A stretch of 64,000 nucleotides of DNA, from assembly GCA_019022495.1 (NCBI GenBank), contig JAFEKR010000002.1, forward strand, positions 1,736,001 to 1,800,000. The letters are read 5' to 3'. Under the pieces are notes generated by a model. That model ran no database searches, was not told the origin of the DNA, and saw only the letters and a list, made by a program, of their open reading frames with translations. The position numbers were made by a program, and so were the translations under genes. Shown here in pieces: positions 19,685 to 30,799 of this stretch (positions are counted from its first letter, which is position 1; every line of letters begins with the position of its first letter). This stretch comes from Epichloe hybrida (lineage: Eukaryota; Ascomycota; Sordariomycetes; Hypocreales; Clavicipitaceae).

Positions 19685-20908
19685 AATGGTAGCCAGGCTC
19701 GACCTTGACAGAAGGAACGAGCCGCAGTAACCGCAGAGTAAGCGTATTTGGTGGGTGATGGCCGATGTGATGTGGTGCCCAAACGCGTTTGTACGACGCC
19801 TGTCGGTGTCGGGCTATTATTGTTATTGTATCGTCGACCTCGCCCGTCAAATGCCTCGGTATTTAAGCGGCGCTGCCTTTGGCTTGTTCCTACTATTTAT
19901 GTTATAATTGCACGAACTAACTCGAACGGATTTGAGTTCTGACTGCGGTCGCGACTTATGACTGTATCTTGCGCTAACGCAGCCACAAAGTTTATTGTAA
20001 ACTTTGCTCTAACCTTAAAGCTTATTCCTATTATAGGTTTATTTATTACTATTGTTATGATTATTTATAATACTAGCTAGGTATTGCTAGTAATTATTAT
20101 GTTTCTTTTATCTTAGATGTATTAGCCACAACCAATGATGCAGAAGGATTATGAAACTCAAATAATTGCACGAATTTAAAGAGATCAGGCCTGGCTTCTA
20201 TAAGACAAGGGCGAAGTCAACTAGACGGAGTACAGAGTCTTGCTGGCATGAGGAAAATCGTTGAAGACGCGGCAATCCGAGAGCTCGACGTCCACCGATG
20301 GATGCGCGCATGATTACATGAAAAAGATATCGGGCATGGATTTACAATGGGGCCCTGGTAATTCCGAAGAATGGGCGATTTTACACTAGCATCCCCTCTG
20401 GCGAGCATCCCCCTCTGTGGCTTGCCTGTGTGTAAGCCGCTTCCCCAGCCACAAAGGGATGCTCCTAAGCTCCTTTGTACATGTAGCTGCTATAGACACG
20501 TGTGTGGAGCGGGGTACATAGCGAAGACTTGGAGTGTGTATGGGGAAGTGAACATCGAGACTAAATACCAGGGATGGGTAGAACAATTTGGACTATCCTT
20601 CATTTAGAGTTAGAAAATATCCTGTATTGTCTTACTCTTTGATATGAAAAATCAGCCCGAGCATAGTCCTGCTCGTTCTTATTGTTCAACTAGGCAAAAG
20701 ACATTATATATCAATACCTCAACTCTGACTCTCAGAAACGGAGCTAGGTGGCTAACTCACCAAATCTTCTGCCACGACCACTTTTAGGAAACCTGGCAAG
20801 CATATTCCAGCTATAGCAGTTGGATTGTTTCTCTACAGTCCAAGTTACAATACATCCGCGCGTGCGACTTCTTCGTAATTTACACGCGTGATCTATCGAC
20901 AACGAGCT
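19685..20908. other. Intergenic region with a short AT-rich island
   Basis: The first ~170 bp on the minus strand are an open extension of the F-box frame. Bases ~19,985-20,130 form a local AT/TpA-rich island, suggesting a small RIP-degraded repeat remnant. The remainder has no supported ORF. The + ORF at 20,371-20,607 lacks protein features. Confidence 0.4.
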
Positions 20909-21858
20909 TTAGGGCGGCTTTTCGCCGCTAGGCCCTTGACTACAACCGCTTTTCGCCGCAATTCGTTGGCTTCTTCGTAGGATAGGACTCGAGCCGGATA
21001 ACTTGCTCACATAATTCCGGGGCTCTGCGAATGATGGCCTAATATCCACTGCCACCTGTCTCCTACAGTTCTTGGAGTCAAGATACGTATGGCTTGGCTT
21101 CTCTGACTTTTCCATCCCGCTGCGCTTATTGGCGTTTGAAATATTCATCTCGGTGGCCTTGCGCTTGATCTGGCTTTTCGAGTCGCGACCTGCGCTATCG
21201 CCATCTGTAGCCGACCCACTGCGCTTCCTTTTCCTGGCTCGGGAGCCTTGTTCCGATTCCTGTTGTTCTTGTGGCCAAGCACGCTCTGTTCGCATTGGAG
21301 TGACTGCGGTGGGATCTTGCAAATCTGCGTCGCAAGAAACTTGCCCACAACTTGTCGGGGTGTCCATCAGATAGTGCCGGCCTGTCTATTTTCAGAGGTT
21401 GTACCGGGATCAACATGGGCATGTCTACACTTACATTCTGACGGGAGCTGGCCATGATGATTGGGCCCGAGAAATGAGGCGAAGAAGAGGATAAGGCAGT
21501 CTAAACTCGCAAACCTTCTACTTCTAAAAAAGGCAAATTTTTGCTTGTCATCGAGGTTGTAAAATCCGCCACTGTCCAGCAAATCAAGCACTTTCAAGGC
21601 CGATTTGAGCTCCTCGAGGCGTTTATCGCTTCTTTCTTGTAGGCGATCGTAGAAGTCTGCTTGATCCGAGGTGAGATAGGTCATTTCGCACACGTCTTTA
21701 TGGAAGGCTTTGGGGTCTTGTATGAACATCTGCGTTGTGTTGAAACGCTTGTGTAGGATGCCAAAGAGATCTTCTTCCTCTAAATCCACGTTCCAAAATG
21801 GCCATCGGTACTCTTCGCTTTGGTTGAGATCGACTTCGGGAGGGTCGCGCCAGGGCAT
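20909..21858 (-). CDS. Unrecognised two-exon protein
   Basis: Exons 21435-21858 and 20909-21381, with a 53-nt intron (GTAAGT donor, CAG acceptor, phase 1), give about 298 residues. The N-terminal half is acidic/aromatic (MPWRDPPEVDLNQSEEYRWP and FWNVDLEEEDLFG) with a helical charged segment (DFYDRLQERSDKRLEELKSA) and a short hydrophobic stretch (LDCLILFFASFLG). The C-terminal half after the splice is basic and low-complexity with nuclear-localisation-like runs (RARKRKRSGS, QIKRKATEM) and ILRRSQRIAAKS. I do not recognise a family. If the intron were retained, the protein would stop 23 codons past the junction. It neighbours a kinase-like relic across ~800 bp, but no functional link is shown. 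Confidence 0.55.
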
Positions 21859-22659
21859 CTCGACTGTTCTACGGCTGTTCGCAAGAATAAGGCATGCGCA
21901 GAATTAGGTTTCTCTCGCAGTGTAGTGTCTACGCAGGATCGACGTGGTCGACGTAGTTGATGTAGCAGTCATGGGCGTGATTCAAGGTGGCAGGTCCAAC
22001 AACAATCATGTCCCACTTGATTACTAATAGGCATCTCCATCGATCCATTGTGGCTGAATGTTCGAACTCAAGACTCTTTCTTGGACAGACTCCTCTGGCA
22101 GACAAGTCAGTGCGCGACACAATCTTCGTTTTGGCATGTTGTCCCCAATCTGCTCCCTGGTATCACAGCGGCGCTGTCGACGTGACGCAGTTTTGTGCAA
22201 TCGACGGGTTGGTATTCGGCCATGACAGCGGAAGCCCCGCTGTATGCATTTTCAGAGCAGCCTAGAATGACGGTCATCCCGAGACTATTCTTGCTCACTA
22301 TCAAAGGGCCATTATCAAGGGTATGACGATACTGTCCCGATACCGCACAGTCCTGATCTATTCGTCATGTTGTCCTACTGGGCTAGTGGGACTGTGCTGG
22401 CTCACTTGTTAATGTCTGTTTTAACGCGTCTATTAGCCGCCCAGCTTCAGCCGCGCATATCTACAACCAATAAAGCCGCTGCCATGGAGCAGTTTTGAAA
22501 CGCCTCATCTTGCAACGAGACCAGTCATTGCGATATCATGGAACACGACGCCGTCGTTAGTAGGTGGGCTTTGGGCAACATTGGTTGACCTGATTAAAGC
22601 CCACCAACCCCCGCCGCTTCATCAATGGCGATCCAAGAACCATCGGCAACCTTCACTTC
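21859..22659. other. Divergent intergenic region
   Basis: This lies between the unrecognised minus-strand gene and the kinase-like relic. Small ORFs on both strands have no recognisable domains. The actual 5' end of the kinase-like gene may lie within its last ~100 bp. Confidence 0.35.
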
Positions 22660-24107
22660 ATGACCAAGTATTGCAAGGACGTGCTCATGAACAACGTTTC
22701 TGAGTTTCAGCTCGCGGAAGAGGTGGGCAGCATCTCGACCTGCCCTCACCGTGAGAGCGAATTGGCTGCGCGAGTTGCAGAACATCCAAGTCAAAGTGTC
22801 TACGTACACCAGATTCTGAGCTCCCGACAACGCCGAGACTACGAGCAGCCGCCTCTTTCAGTCTCTTTACAGAACTTTTCTGTAGCTGATTTGGCACCTG
22901 CCACACGATTTCGTTCTTTCTCCCTTGCCGACATTGACAGTGTCTTTGTCGAAGGAATTAGACTTGACCCCACTGCGTTGCAAGGGCATCGTCGGTGACA
23001 TATATTTTTCGTTGCACAGTCATCAAAAGAGGCATGGTTCAACTTCAACTCCCCGCATCTGTCGTTTCGCCTGTATTATGACCCAGCTAGCGACAACTTG
23101 GTCTTCATGAACCAGGGGAAATATCGAGCCGGGACAGTGTCTGGCGATCGTGTCGAGCGACCAACCGGCCAGCAAAGCAGACAGCACCCTTGTTGATACA
23201 GCCAGAACCAAAATATCCGAGCAATATTCCATCTCGAATATGCGAGACATTATCAACACAGCCGCTACTTCGATATTCTACGGGAGGCACTCGATACACG
23301 GTTTGATTGCGGTGAAATGTTTGCGACAGAAACCAGCTGTTCTAGGGCCGGCTGTACATACCTTTGCGCAGTACTGGGAGAATGAGAAACGACTGTTGCA
23401 AAACGTGGACCATGTAAGTATGCGTGACTCATATCATCGTCTACTTTCCATGCTAACGATCTCGAAGCCGTCAATTATAAAATTTGTAGGAGCCGATGCA
23501 CGATTCTTCTCTATTTATATGGAGTACCTGCCTTACCCTGACTTGACAGGGATCATGAGTCGGCCGGGACATATGTTTACTGGCACAATAGATGATGCAA
23601 CTCGTGTCCTTCGCGATATGGCATCAGCACTCGAGCATCTCGCGGTGGAGAAAAAACTACTGCACAATGATATCAAGCCAGGGAACATATTGTACCACCC
23701 AGCTCGTGGTGCTGTCCTAATTAACTTTTGGCTTGGGTCGTCGGAGGCGGAAAAGACCTGCAACGGTGGAACTCCCTGGTATGTGCCCAGAGAGTTCATG
23801 GCCACAGGAAAGCGAGGATTTGAAAGTGATGTTTCTGCATTGGGCGTTACCCTCCTGTACTTGCTGAACAAAACACCTCTTCCGGAGCTGCACTGCAAGG
23901 GCTGGATAATTGCAAGGGTTGCGGAAGACGGAATCGAAAGAAGTCGCGACAATGGAGCGATGGATTCAAGAGGTCATTGAGATGCGTTCCCAGCTGGCAG
24001 ACGACGGAATTGAACTACTGGTAAAACAAATGATAGACGAAGATCCCGAGCACAGGATCTCAGCTGCATCACTCGTACGGAGAACACAAGACCTTGCGAG
24101 GCTCTGA
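22660..24107 (+). pseudogene. Protein-kinase-like gene, broken and lacking the DFG motif
   Basis: The N-terminal segment has RRDYEQPPLSVSLQN and is interrupted by a TGA at 22996-22998. The same frame then continues with AWFNFNSPHLSFRLYYDPAS and FMNQG. Near 23150 the frame changes to the kinase domain: AVKCL (beta-3 Lys), a 54-nt in-frame intron at 23414-23467 (GTAAGT, GCTAAC branch, AAG acceptor) whose removal gives NVDHPSIIKF, then MEYLPYPDL, HNDIKPGNILY (catalytic loop), GGTPWYVPREF and DVSALGVTLLYLL. The DFG position reads NFW, so the metal-binding Asp and Gly are both lost, and the APE-like PPEF is PREF. A further frameshift near 23930 moves the C-lobe (MERWIQEVIEMRSQL, RISAASLVRR) to another frame ending at 24107. 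It resembles a fungal lineage-specific Ser/Thr kinase family. One stop, two frameshifts and missing catalytic residues make it a pseudogene. Confidence 0.75.
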
Positions 24108-24424
24108 TCGGGGTTCTTCACTGCATCACGTGCAAGAGTTGCCGGTTCGTGAACACCGTAGTCATTTCATGAGCACTCTTTTATCTCTCATCTCTTATAC
24201 ATTACTTTTAATACAAACAAGGGCAAAATATTGCATGCGAACTCTGCAGTACAAGCACTGACACGAAAAGACAACATAAACATGGCGAAAAAAAGAAAAA
24301 AAAGAAAAAGCAGGAAAAGAAAAGAAACAAAGAACCAATTTCTCGAAAAAAAAAAAAAAAAAAAAAAGACCAGAGCTCACCCACCCTCACCCGTCTCCTC
24401 CGTCCACGGTGACACAATCTGCTT
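24108..24424. terminator. Convergent 3' flanks with an A homopolymer
   Basis: The stretch separates the kinase-like relic and the sphingomyelinase 3' ends. It contains an A-rich tract (24,280-24,366) ending in about 22 consecutive A, which on the minus strand is a T run downstream of the sphingomyelinase stop. Confidence 0.5.
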
Positions 24425-26747
24425 CTAGCTGTGCAACACCTGTCGAAGCTGGGCTTGCACATCCGGATCAAACAGGATCCCGAACGCGTCAAAGACAACA
24501 GAAGCGCCGCAGCTATTGACCTGCTCATGCGTGATCTTTATAGGCGGACTCCGGCTCCCCAGCTTGCCCGTCCTGCCCAGCTTCAGGCCCGGCGTAAAGC
24601 CCGCGCAGTTGTCCTCTGCTCGGCCGCCGCGGATCATGCAGATTTCTTTCCTTCGACACTCGTCATCGCATGCCTCCACGTTCGGGTCGGTGTACTTGTT
24701 CCTCCAGTAGACGTCGAACAGGGTGCTGTTCTTTTCCCACAACTTGGTCAGCTTGTGCCAGTTCACGGGCAGGACCTCGTTGTGCCAGAATGAGGCGGCG
24801 GGCGTGAACTGGTTTCCATACGCTCCCTTGAAGTGGTATGACTCATGCCACGAGGGATATGTCTTGAACGATGGATCGTTCACGTCGGAAGTGACGGTTA
24901 TTGCATCAAGAATGGTGTTGCTGCGTTCGTCGACCTTGTAGACCTTGAACGCGGGATTCCCGTGCGACGGGGTGATGGACGGCGCCACGAACGAAGAGAC
25001 TATGGCGTTGACGCCCAGTTGGGTCCCGTTGTTGCCGTAGTTGAGCTGCACTTGGTCCAGGTGCGTGTGGCCGAAGAACATGTGCACGACGGTCCTGTTG
25101 AATCGGGTTATGATGCGGTTGAAGGCGTTGGAGCTATGGCGCATGACGTCGACGTCGCCCATGGGCATGTGGCCGACGATGTAGACGGCGTAACCCATTG
25201 TTTCTGCAGCATCAAGATTCCTCACTAGCCATTGCAGCTGGCCCTCGGGATCCAGCTCGAGCGGATCCTTGTAGAGCCAGAGATTCGAACGGCTGTACAG
25301 GTTGGTGTTGATTCCGATGACCATTAGGAGGCGTCTCTTGTGGGAATATATGTAGCGTCCGCGGTAGGCTGGAGTATATCTTTCAGGATCAAAAGGGCTT
25401 TCCCATACCTTGGTCAACAAGCTATAGAACCAAGTGATGCTGTACTTTTTGGGAACATCCGGTAGTGGGAACGAGCCATATGGGGAGGAGTCGTGGTCGC
25501 CGACGGCGGGAAAGAAAAAGGGAAAACGCTTCTTCATTCTTGCGTATGCATTTGCGACTGTTAAGGGGGGGAGAAAATTTTCGTTAGTCATCTTCAGCAG
25601 TCGCGGAGGTTTTCTTCCCCCCCCCCCCCCAAAACGGCCGGGAATCATCGATGGAATGGAAACTTACTTGTTACCGTGTTTCGCTCTTTCGACGAATTCC
25701 AACCTTGTCGTCCGATGATATCCCCGGTGTATATGGCGAAAAGTGAATGCGCCGCAAACTTCCCAATTGCGTCGTACATGCTATCCTCCAGCCTTGATGA
25801 CGTGTCGCATGTTTTGGGGTGCCCGAACGGATCGGCTTGGACCATGTCACCTTCTGAGGGAATCGGCCTTGACCAGTTCCTGGGAAGGACAGCATGTTAG
25901 TTTCTCGATGCTTTGCGATTTGTCTATTACTCGGCCCTCACCCGCGCCCTCGCCCTCGCCATCGGCGCCCGAAGCCTGACGCCTGCATATAAACAGAAAC
26001 ACAACAAATCGTGACATACCTGCAACACAAGCCAGGATCATCGCATTCGGCACTCGTACCAGCCTCATAATCCGGATCGATGTGCATATCGGAGAAATGG
26101 ACAATCTCATAGGGCGGCATGCCGATCAATTCTCTGCGCCGTGGCCAGATTCGCTGGGGAGTGAGGTAACAGTCCACCTTCGGGTTGACCACTGGACAGA
26201 CTTGAAGGACGTTGTTGCAGAACAGCGCGGCTACATCAGACTTCCTGACGTTCCCCATCGTTCGGAGGGCGTTGGCGGCGGTGGGCCCGTGTTCGGCCAT
26301 GGACTGGTGACACATTCCCTTCCATCGACCCTATTTGACGCTTCATCAGCACGATTGCGCATCCTCCAGTGCGAGTGGGCGTCGCGTTGATCAAACTTAC
26401 ATTACCGAATGAAGCTATGACATCGCACACTTCTTGACCCAACGCGACAAAGACGTCGTCTGTGGCCGAGAACTGCTGAAGAAGTGCCAGAAGAGACTGC
26501 AGGTGAGTTAGCGGTTGCGCTTTGAGAACAAAGTTGCAGGGCGTCAGGTCCAAGGGAGGGTAGATCTAACTCTGCAGCCGGCGCAGGATACGCCGTTGTT
26601 GATGTCGTCGTCATTCACATAGAGAGTCATGGCGCGGATGAGGTCTGAAGAGAGCAGGCCGCTGCTGGCTTTTGCGTTCTTGGCTGTAGACGCCGTGACT
26701 GTGAGGTAGAGGCTCGACGCGAGCAGGAGTAGTTTGGTGATGAGCAT
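24425..26747 (-). CDS. Acid sphingomyelinase-like phosphodiesterase
   Basis: Five exons, 26571-26747, 26401-26496, 26020-26330, 25668-25879 and 24425-25557, give 642 residues; all junctions keep the frame. Introns are 74, 70, 140 and 110 nt. The donors are GTTAGA (weak), GTAAGT, GTATGT and GTAAGT. A signal peptide (MLITKLLLLASSLYLTVTAS) is followed by a saposin-B-like region with CAGC and paired Cys, then the calcineurin-like phosphoesterase domain. Its motifs are HFSDMHIDPDY, TGDIIG, AVGDHDSSP (GNHD in most relatives), VGHMPMGD and FFGHTHLD. The C-terminal region is Cys-containing. Relatives are secreted or vacuolar/lysosomal zinc enzymes that hydrolyse sphingomyelin-type phospholipids to ceramide and a phospho-headgroup. 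The Asn-to-Asp change in the GNH metal-ligand motif is unusual. The first intron's donor is the least certain junction. Confidence 0.88.
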
Positions 26748-27538
26748 GATGGATGGCTCCTTTGGACGTCGCCAAACTTGGGGTACTCGTCGGCGGTGCA
26801 ATGCTGTTCCTATCTCATCTACCGAGGGAGAATGCGTTTTCAAAAGAGCTTGGCATTTATAGGAGAGAGGGTGGAAGCTGGAAGGGTACTTTGCTGCGAA
26901 CAAGTTTTGCAGACCCCCGTGGAGAGGCTATCTAAGCTCTGAGGCGCATGGGCCGCAGGAAAGTTTAAAAAAGCCTTTTTTTTTTTTTTTTTTTTTTTTG
27001 CCTCCATTGCATACTCGGTGCCTGTGAAATAAAGTCAACTTTCGGGCCTAGAGCAAGACGAAAACTGTCTTTCGCGGCTCATGAGCAAGTCCTTGTTTAC
27101 CACAAAGAGTTGTGTTCAACTTGTGCAGCATGTCCAGGCATTAACAAACTCACTTTTGGATGGGAAGCCACCTCGGGGGCACGTGGCCAGTTCCATTTCT
27201 CATGGGAAAAGTACCAAGACCAAGGTCCGTCCTTGGATATACTCGCTTGCGCCGCCACACGAACAAACCCTACTCCGCAGACGCGAACCCAGTCGTCAAT
27301 CTGTAGGAAAACAACAGCAGCAACCATGCGCTCCCCATTGCCGAGATCTTTCAAACACCGGGCATCAATTTCCCAGTTTTGCCTCGGCGAGGAGCGCACG
27401 CGTTGACATGAGAGGTACAAAATAACTAGGTTGACCTCGTCAAGATGCAACCTCTCCGCCCTGGAGGAGCAGATCAGCGTTGGTCTTTTCGAAAGCCGGC
27501 CATGTTTGCGCCAGAAAGCCAGCGGGATGTTCGGGTCG
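26748..27538. other. Intergenic region upstream of sphingomyelinase
   Basis: This holds the sphingomyelinase promoter and a T homopolymer of about 25 at 26,974-26,999. The minus ORF 27,097-27,588 has no recognisable motif; its start overlaps the possible decayed gene listed next. Confidence 0.4.
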
Positions 27539-28163
27539 TCAAGCTGCGATGCAACGTTGATCTTGCCTGCCGTTGGGTGCGGCTTCATCCTTCATCCAGG
27601 GCTTCTTGACCATCTTGGTGAACAGGATGCTGTCCGTGTCAAGACAATTCTGCAATGGGTACATTTCCCTTGGCGCGCGTTGACACACACAGTTTCCGAC
27701 AAGACGGTCGTCCAGCCATCGGATCCGTGGATGAGCGCCTGCATCCGTGAGATATGCCGCCTTGAAGTCGGGCAAACATTAGTTTTTTTTTTTTGGGCGC
27801 ACCGACGTAGTCTCGAACTTTGTGCGCGGCGTCAAACTGGATGACCATTGTCGAGTTTGCTTGGCTTTGGCACTCACGTACTTGACGAGAACCTTGGCCA
27901 CGTCGGGTGTGCAAGAAAGCTCGCCAACCGAGATGGCGCCGCACCGGGGAAAGGATCTGGTTCATTTCTCGAAGCCGTCGCCGTCGTTGGGGAGAGTCAC
28001 AGAACGAGGCGGGGTAGATTTTTTTTTTTTTTGGGGGGGGGGTAAATCCACTGCCTCCTTCCACCAATTCTTCTCCCGCGTAAATGACCCGTCCATGGCG
28101 ATGACTGAAACGCTAGAGGTGGAAAAGCACAAGCGGCACAGACAAAGCGCGCAGGACAAGACT
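27539..28163 (-). pseudogene. Possible decayed gene, unrecognised
   Basis: On the minus strand several coding-looking pieces occur in different frames. They are: ATG 28163 with a hydrophobic Cys-rich start, then GSFTREKNWWKEAV; a segment with SVGELSCTPDVAKVLVKYVS; FDAAHKVRDYVG; and LPDFKAAYLTDAGAHPRIRW and NCVCQRAPREMYPLQNCL to CIAA at 27539. Frame changes coincide with homopolymer runs (A/C runs at 28018-28042 and an A run near 27783-27793). The composition is protein-like and looks secreted, but I recognise no family. It could be a multi-exon gene with introns I cannot place, or a frameshifted relic. Confidence 0.35.
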
Positions 28164-29230
28164 CGTGCTGCAATACACTCCACATGTTGATTGACGCCAC
28201 GACATGTTCATGGTGGATGCCACGACCAATGGTGGATCAGCTGATCGTTGACCAAGCGCTTCGCTGTTCACAGTCTGATCAAGAGAACGAAAGCAGCAAA
28301 GAAGACCTCGAGTGGGATTCAGCCTCAATGCATGTTCAACACACCCGTGGCAGCCATGAAATTTCATCGGACCGACGACTCATCTGTGTCAATTCAATAT
28401 CAGTCAGTCGAAGGAGTAAGCAAATTACAGCAAAGCTCCGCCTCCGCCTCCCAAAAGGCCCACCGAAATGAGGCAAAAAAACCCCATGGGGATGGGAAAC
28501 CTGGAGCTCCAGGTTCCTGCCATCAATCGCTCGCTAGCTGCAGCTCAATATCCCGGTGCGGAGCCTCTAATACGGAGTAGTCTTCACAGTCCGTAATCCG
28601 TACTCCGCACGTCCCGAACAAATACAATTGACAGGGCACGCAAGGATCATCCCATGCTGGGTGGGCATGACGGATGCAGATCCAAAAACCCTGGTCAGTA
28701 CTCCGGCTGCCCCCAATGTACTACTTACTGGATTCATTGGACGACAGCTCACGGATCCGTACACGCCCGGCCATGATGCATGACGACGACTGATGTCTGG
28801 ACTGGTTACTGATGTCAATATGCCACTTCAAGCTGCATCGCAACTTGCTCTAGTCTTCAATCCAACACGCCCGCCAAGGCGGCATCTTCCGCACCCCAAG
28901 TGTCCAGGTGTCCTTAGTACATGCGTTCCATGGAATTAAATTGCCTGAGTCGCACCGCACTACATAGGTTGTGAGTCTGTGGGGCCCCCACAGGCTACCC
29001 CTGCCACAAGGCAAGGTCAGTGACCGCCCGGGTACGCGTTACTTATCTAAGATAATCATTAAGTGTAATAGAGCAATCTATATAGAGAAAATTACTAGCA
29101 TTGACGGATCCTTTAGTCTTTAGTCTATTAGGGAATTCCAGCACACCTTCTGGGTTCTTACACATATCAAAGTCCAGGGACGTTGATATCACAGAATATA
29201 CTAGCAAAAAAATACTTTATTCAAGTTAAC
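28164..29230. other. Intergenic region
   Basis: No supported ORF. A palindromic GTGGGGCCCCCAC core lies near 28,980. Bases ~29,040-29,110 are TpA-rich, a mild local version of the RIP signature seen beyond 30.3 kb. Confidence 0.4.
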
Positions 29231-30224
29231 TTACACTCCTATATTCTCGAGGTACCCATCTGTTTCCTTAGCATCAAATCCGAATGCCAGCCGCACCATC
29301 TCGCGGACCAGTTCTGCATCTTGCTCTGCGGAACCTCCAAGGTCGGTGAAGCAAGCGTAAATTCTCGACGCCGGACTATCCAACACCTCTGAAATTTTCC
29401 ATCCGAGGGGTTGTCCTTTCTTCCTCTGCATTCTTTCAGCATCCCGGAACTTCTCAGAGTACAGTTGTCGAGCAAAACTTTGCCGCGACACATTCTTGTG
29501 TGCAGGATGTGTGGGGTCATCGAGGGCATCCTTGATCTTTGAGTCCGACCAAAGGAGTGGGAAAGGCATTGGGTAGTAGTTGACCTGCCATGGGGCTGTT
29601 TGAGCAAACTCCCAGTCAATGAGGCCTAGGAGATTGAAGTTGTCGTCAACTATGATGTTTTGCGTGCCGAGATCCATATGATTGAGGGGATAGTATGCCT
29701 GAGATGCATCAAAAAGTCCAGTGGTCTGTACGATATCGAGGAAAACTGAGGCACCGAGCTTACTGAAGTGATCCAAGTTTTGATTGAGCTTCTCATCACG
29801 AAGCTTCGCCTTGCGGAATGAAGCCTGTCCAATGGCGGTGAAGAACTCGATGGCCGTGGAGAATGGCCCCTGCGGAACAAGCCCTTCAGCCGCCGCTGTA
29901 GACAACTTGCCAATGATAGGCTCTCCTGATTCCGTGATGGAGGTGATGGAACCGATCTGGGGATATGCCAAAGTCGCCAGTTGCACTTGGGTCATCGTCC
30001 ACTAAGCCATGATATGCTCCTGAACTGTAACCTGCATGAAGTAAGAACTTGATAAACGGGTGGTTCCAGACGACTCGCAAAGCAAAAGACAGCAGTGAGA
30101 AGCATGACAGAAAGCAATGGTAGGTAAATGGAAGGGTGGGGTCCACCTACTGGCAAAATGCAAAGATCAGGTGCAACATCCTGCAGAGTATTCCCATAGA
30201 AACCCTCCAAGAGCATGTACATGG
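29231..30224 (-). pseudogene. APH-family phosphotransferase gene, C-terminal half (split by transposon)
   Basis: Exon pieces 30151-30224 (TSD at 30220-30224, then YMLLEGFYGNTLQDV) and 29231-30031 are separated by a 119-nt intron (GTAGGT donor, CAG acceptor). The catalytic signature is LNHMDLGTQNIIVDDN, and DWEFAQ follows; this is the HxDxxxxN...D pattern of the aminoglycoside phosphotransferase/choline-kinase-like fold, common in fungal secondary and unknown metabolism. An in-frame TAG lies early in the last exon (EHIMA*WTM), where Gln is expected, so a C-to-T change made it. The upstream half is 18.4 kb away at 48,676-49,104. Joining across one copy of the CATGG target duplication restores the frame, for about 432 codons in total, typical of the family. 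No functional product is expected. Confidence 0.9.
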
Positions 30225-30493
30225 TGTGGAATGATGCAGGCGGAGGCAAAGAGTGATTAGAAGAGAAGATGATAATATAGAATTGCTATCTAGGAATTCA
30301 AAATCTAGAAGAGAAAAGGGAAGCTTATAAGCTTTAAATCTATAAGTAATAAATCTAGGTCTTTAAACAAAACCTGCGATAAACCGCGATATTAAACGCA
30401 ATGTAAGAAGCTATATTATTAAATAAAGAGAGGATAATAAGAGTAATGCCTAATATCTAAGGCTATAATGTAAGGCTATAAATATCCTTAATA
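30225..30493 (-). repeat. Copia element LTR (3' LTR in coding direction)
   Basis: 269 bp, begins TGTGGAATGATGCAGGC and ends CCTTAATA (CCTTAACA in its partner). The outer ~90 bp, next to the APH gene, retains G/C bases lost in the partner. The inner part is mutated. Confidence 0.92.
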
Positions 30494-30582
30494 CCACCCC
30501 TAGTAGCATATCTAGCTAGTAAAAAAAAAAAGAAAAGTAAAAAAATTAAGGTTATTTATAAGGCCTTTAAAACATTTCCCTT

Positions 30583-30799
30583 TGTTATGGACTAGCCCCT
30601 AGGCAACTGCGATAAGGCGTTAATATAGTATTAAGAGACTTAAGGAAAAAGGAGAAAGGGTAAGAGGCTATCCCTAGTAGTGCCCCTTATACCCCCTTAG
30701 CTACTTATATAAGCCTCCTTTCCTTACCCTAATTACTTATATTACTTCTCTCTTTAATTACTATATAGATAATGCTTAGGCAAAGCCTAAGCCCTTATA
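30583..30799 (-). repeat. Gypsy element LTR (left)
   Basis: 217 bp. The outer end keeps TGTTATGGACTAGCCCC and CAACTGCGATAAGGCG; the inner end is mutated (CCCTTATA for CTCTTACA). Confidence 0.9.

Noticed and set aside
24208..24528. 106-residue minus ORF with a run of Phe
   Set aside because: It reads the T homopolymer downstream of the sphingomyelinase and part of its last exon in a wrong frame.
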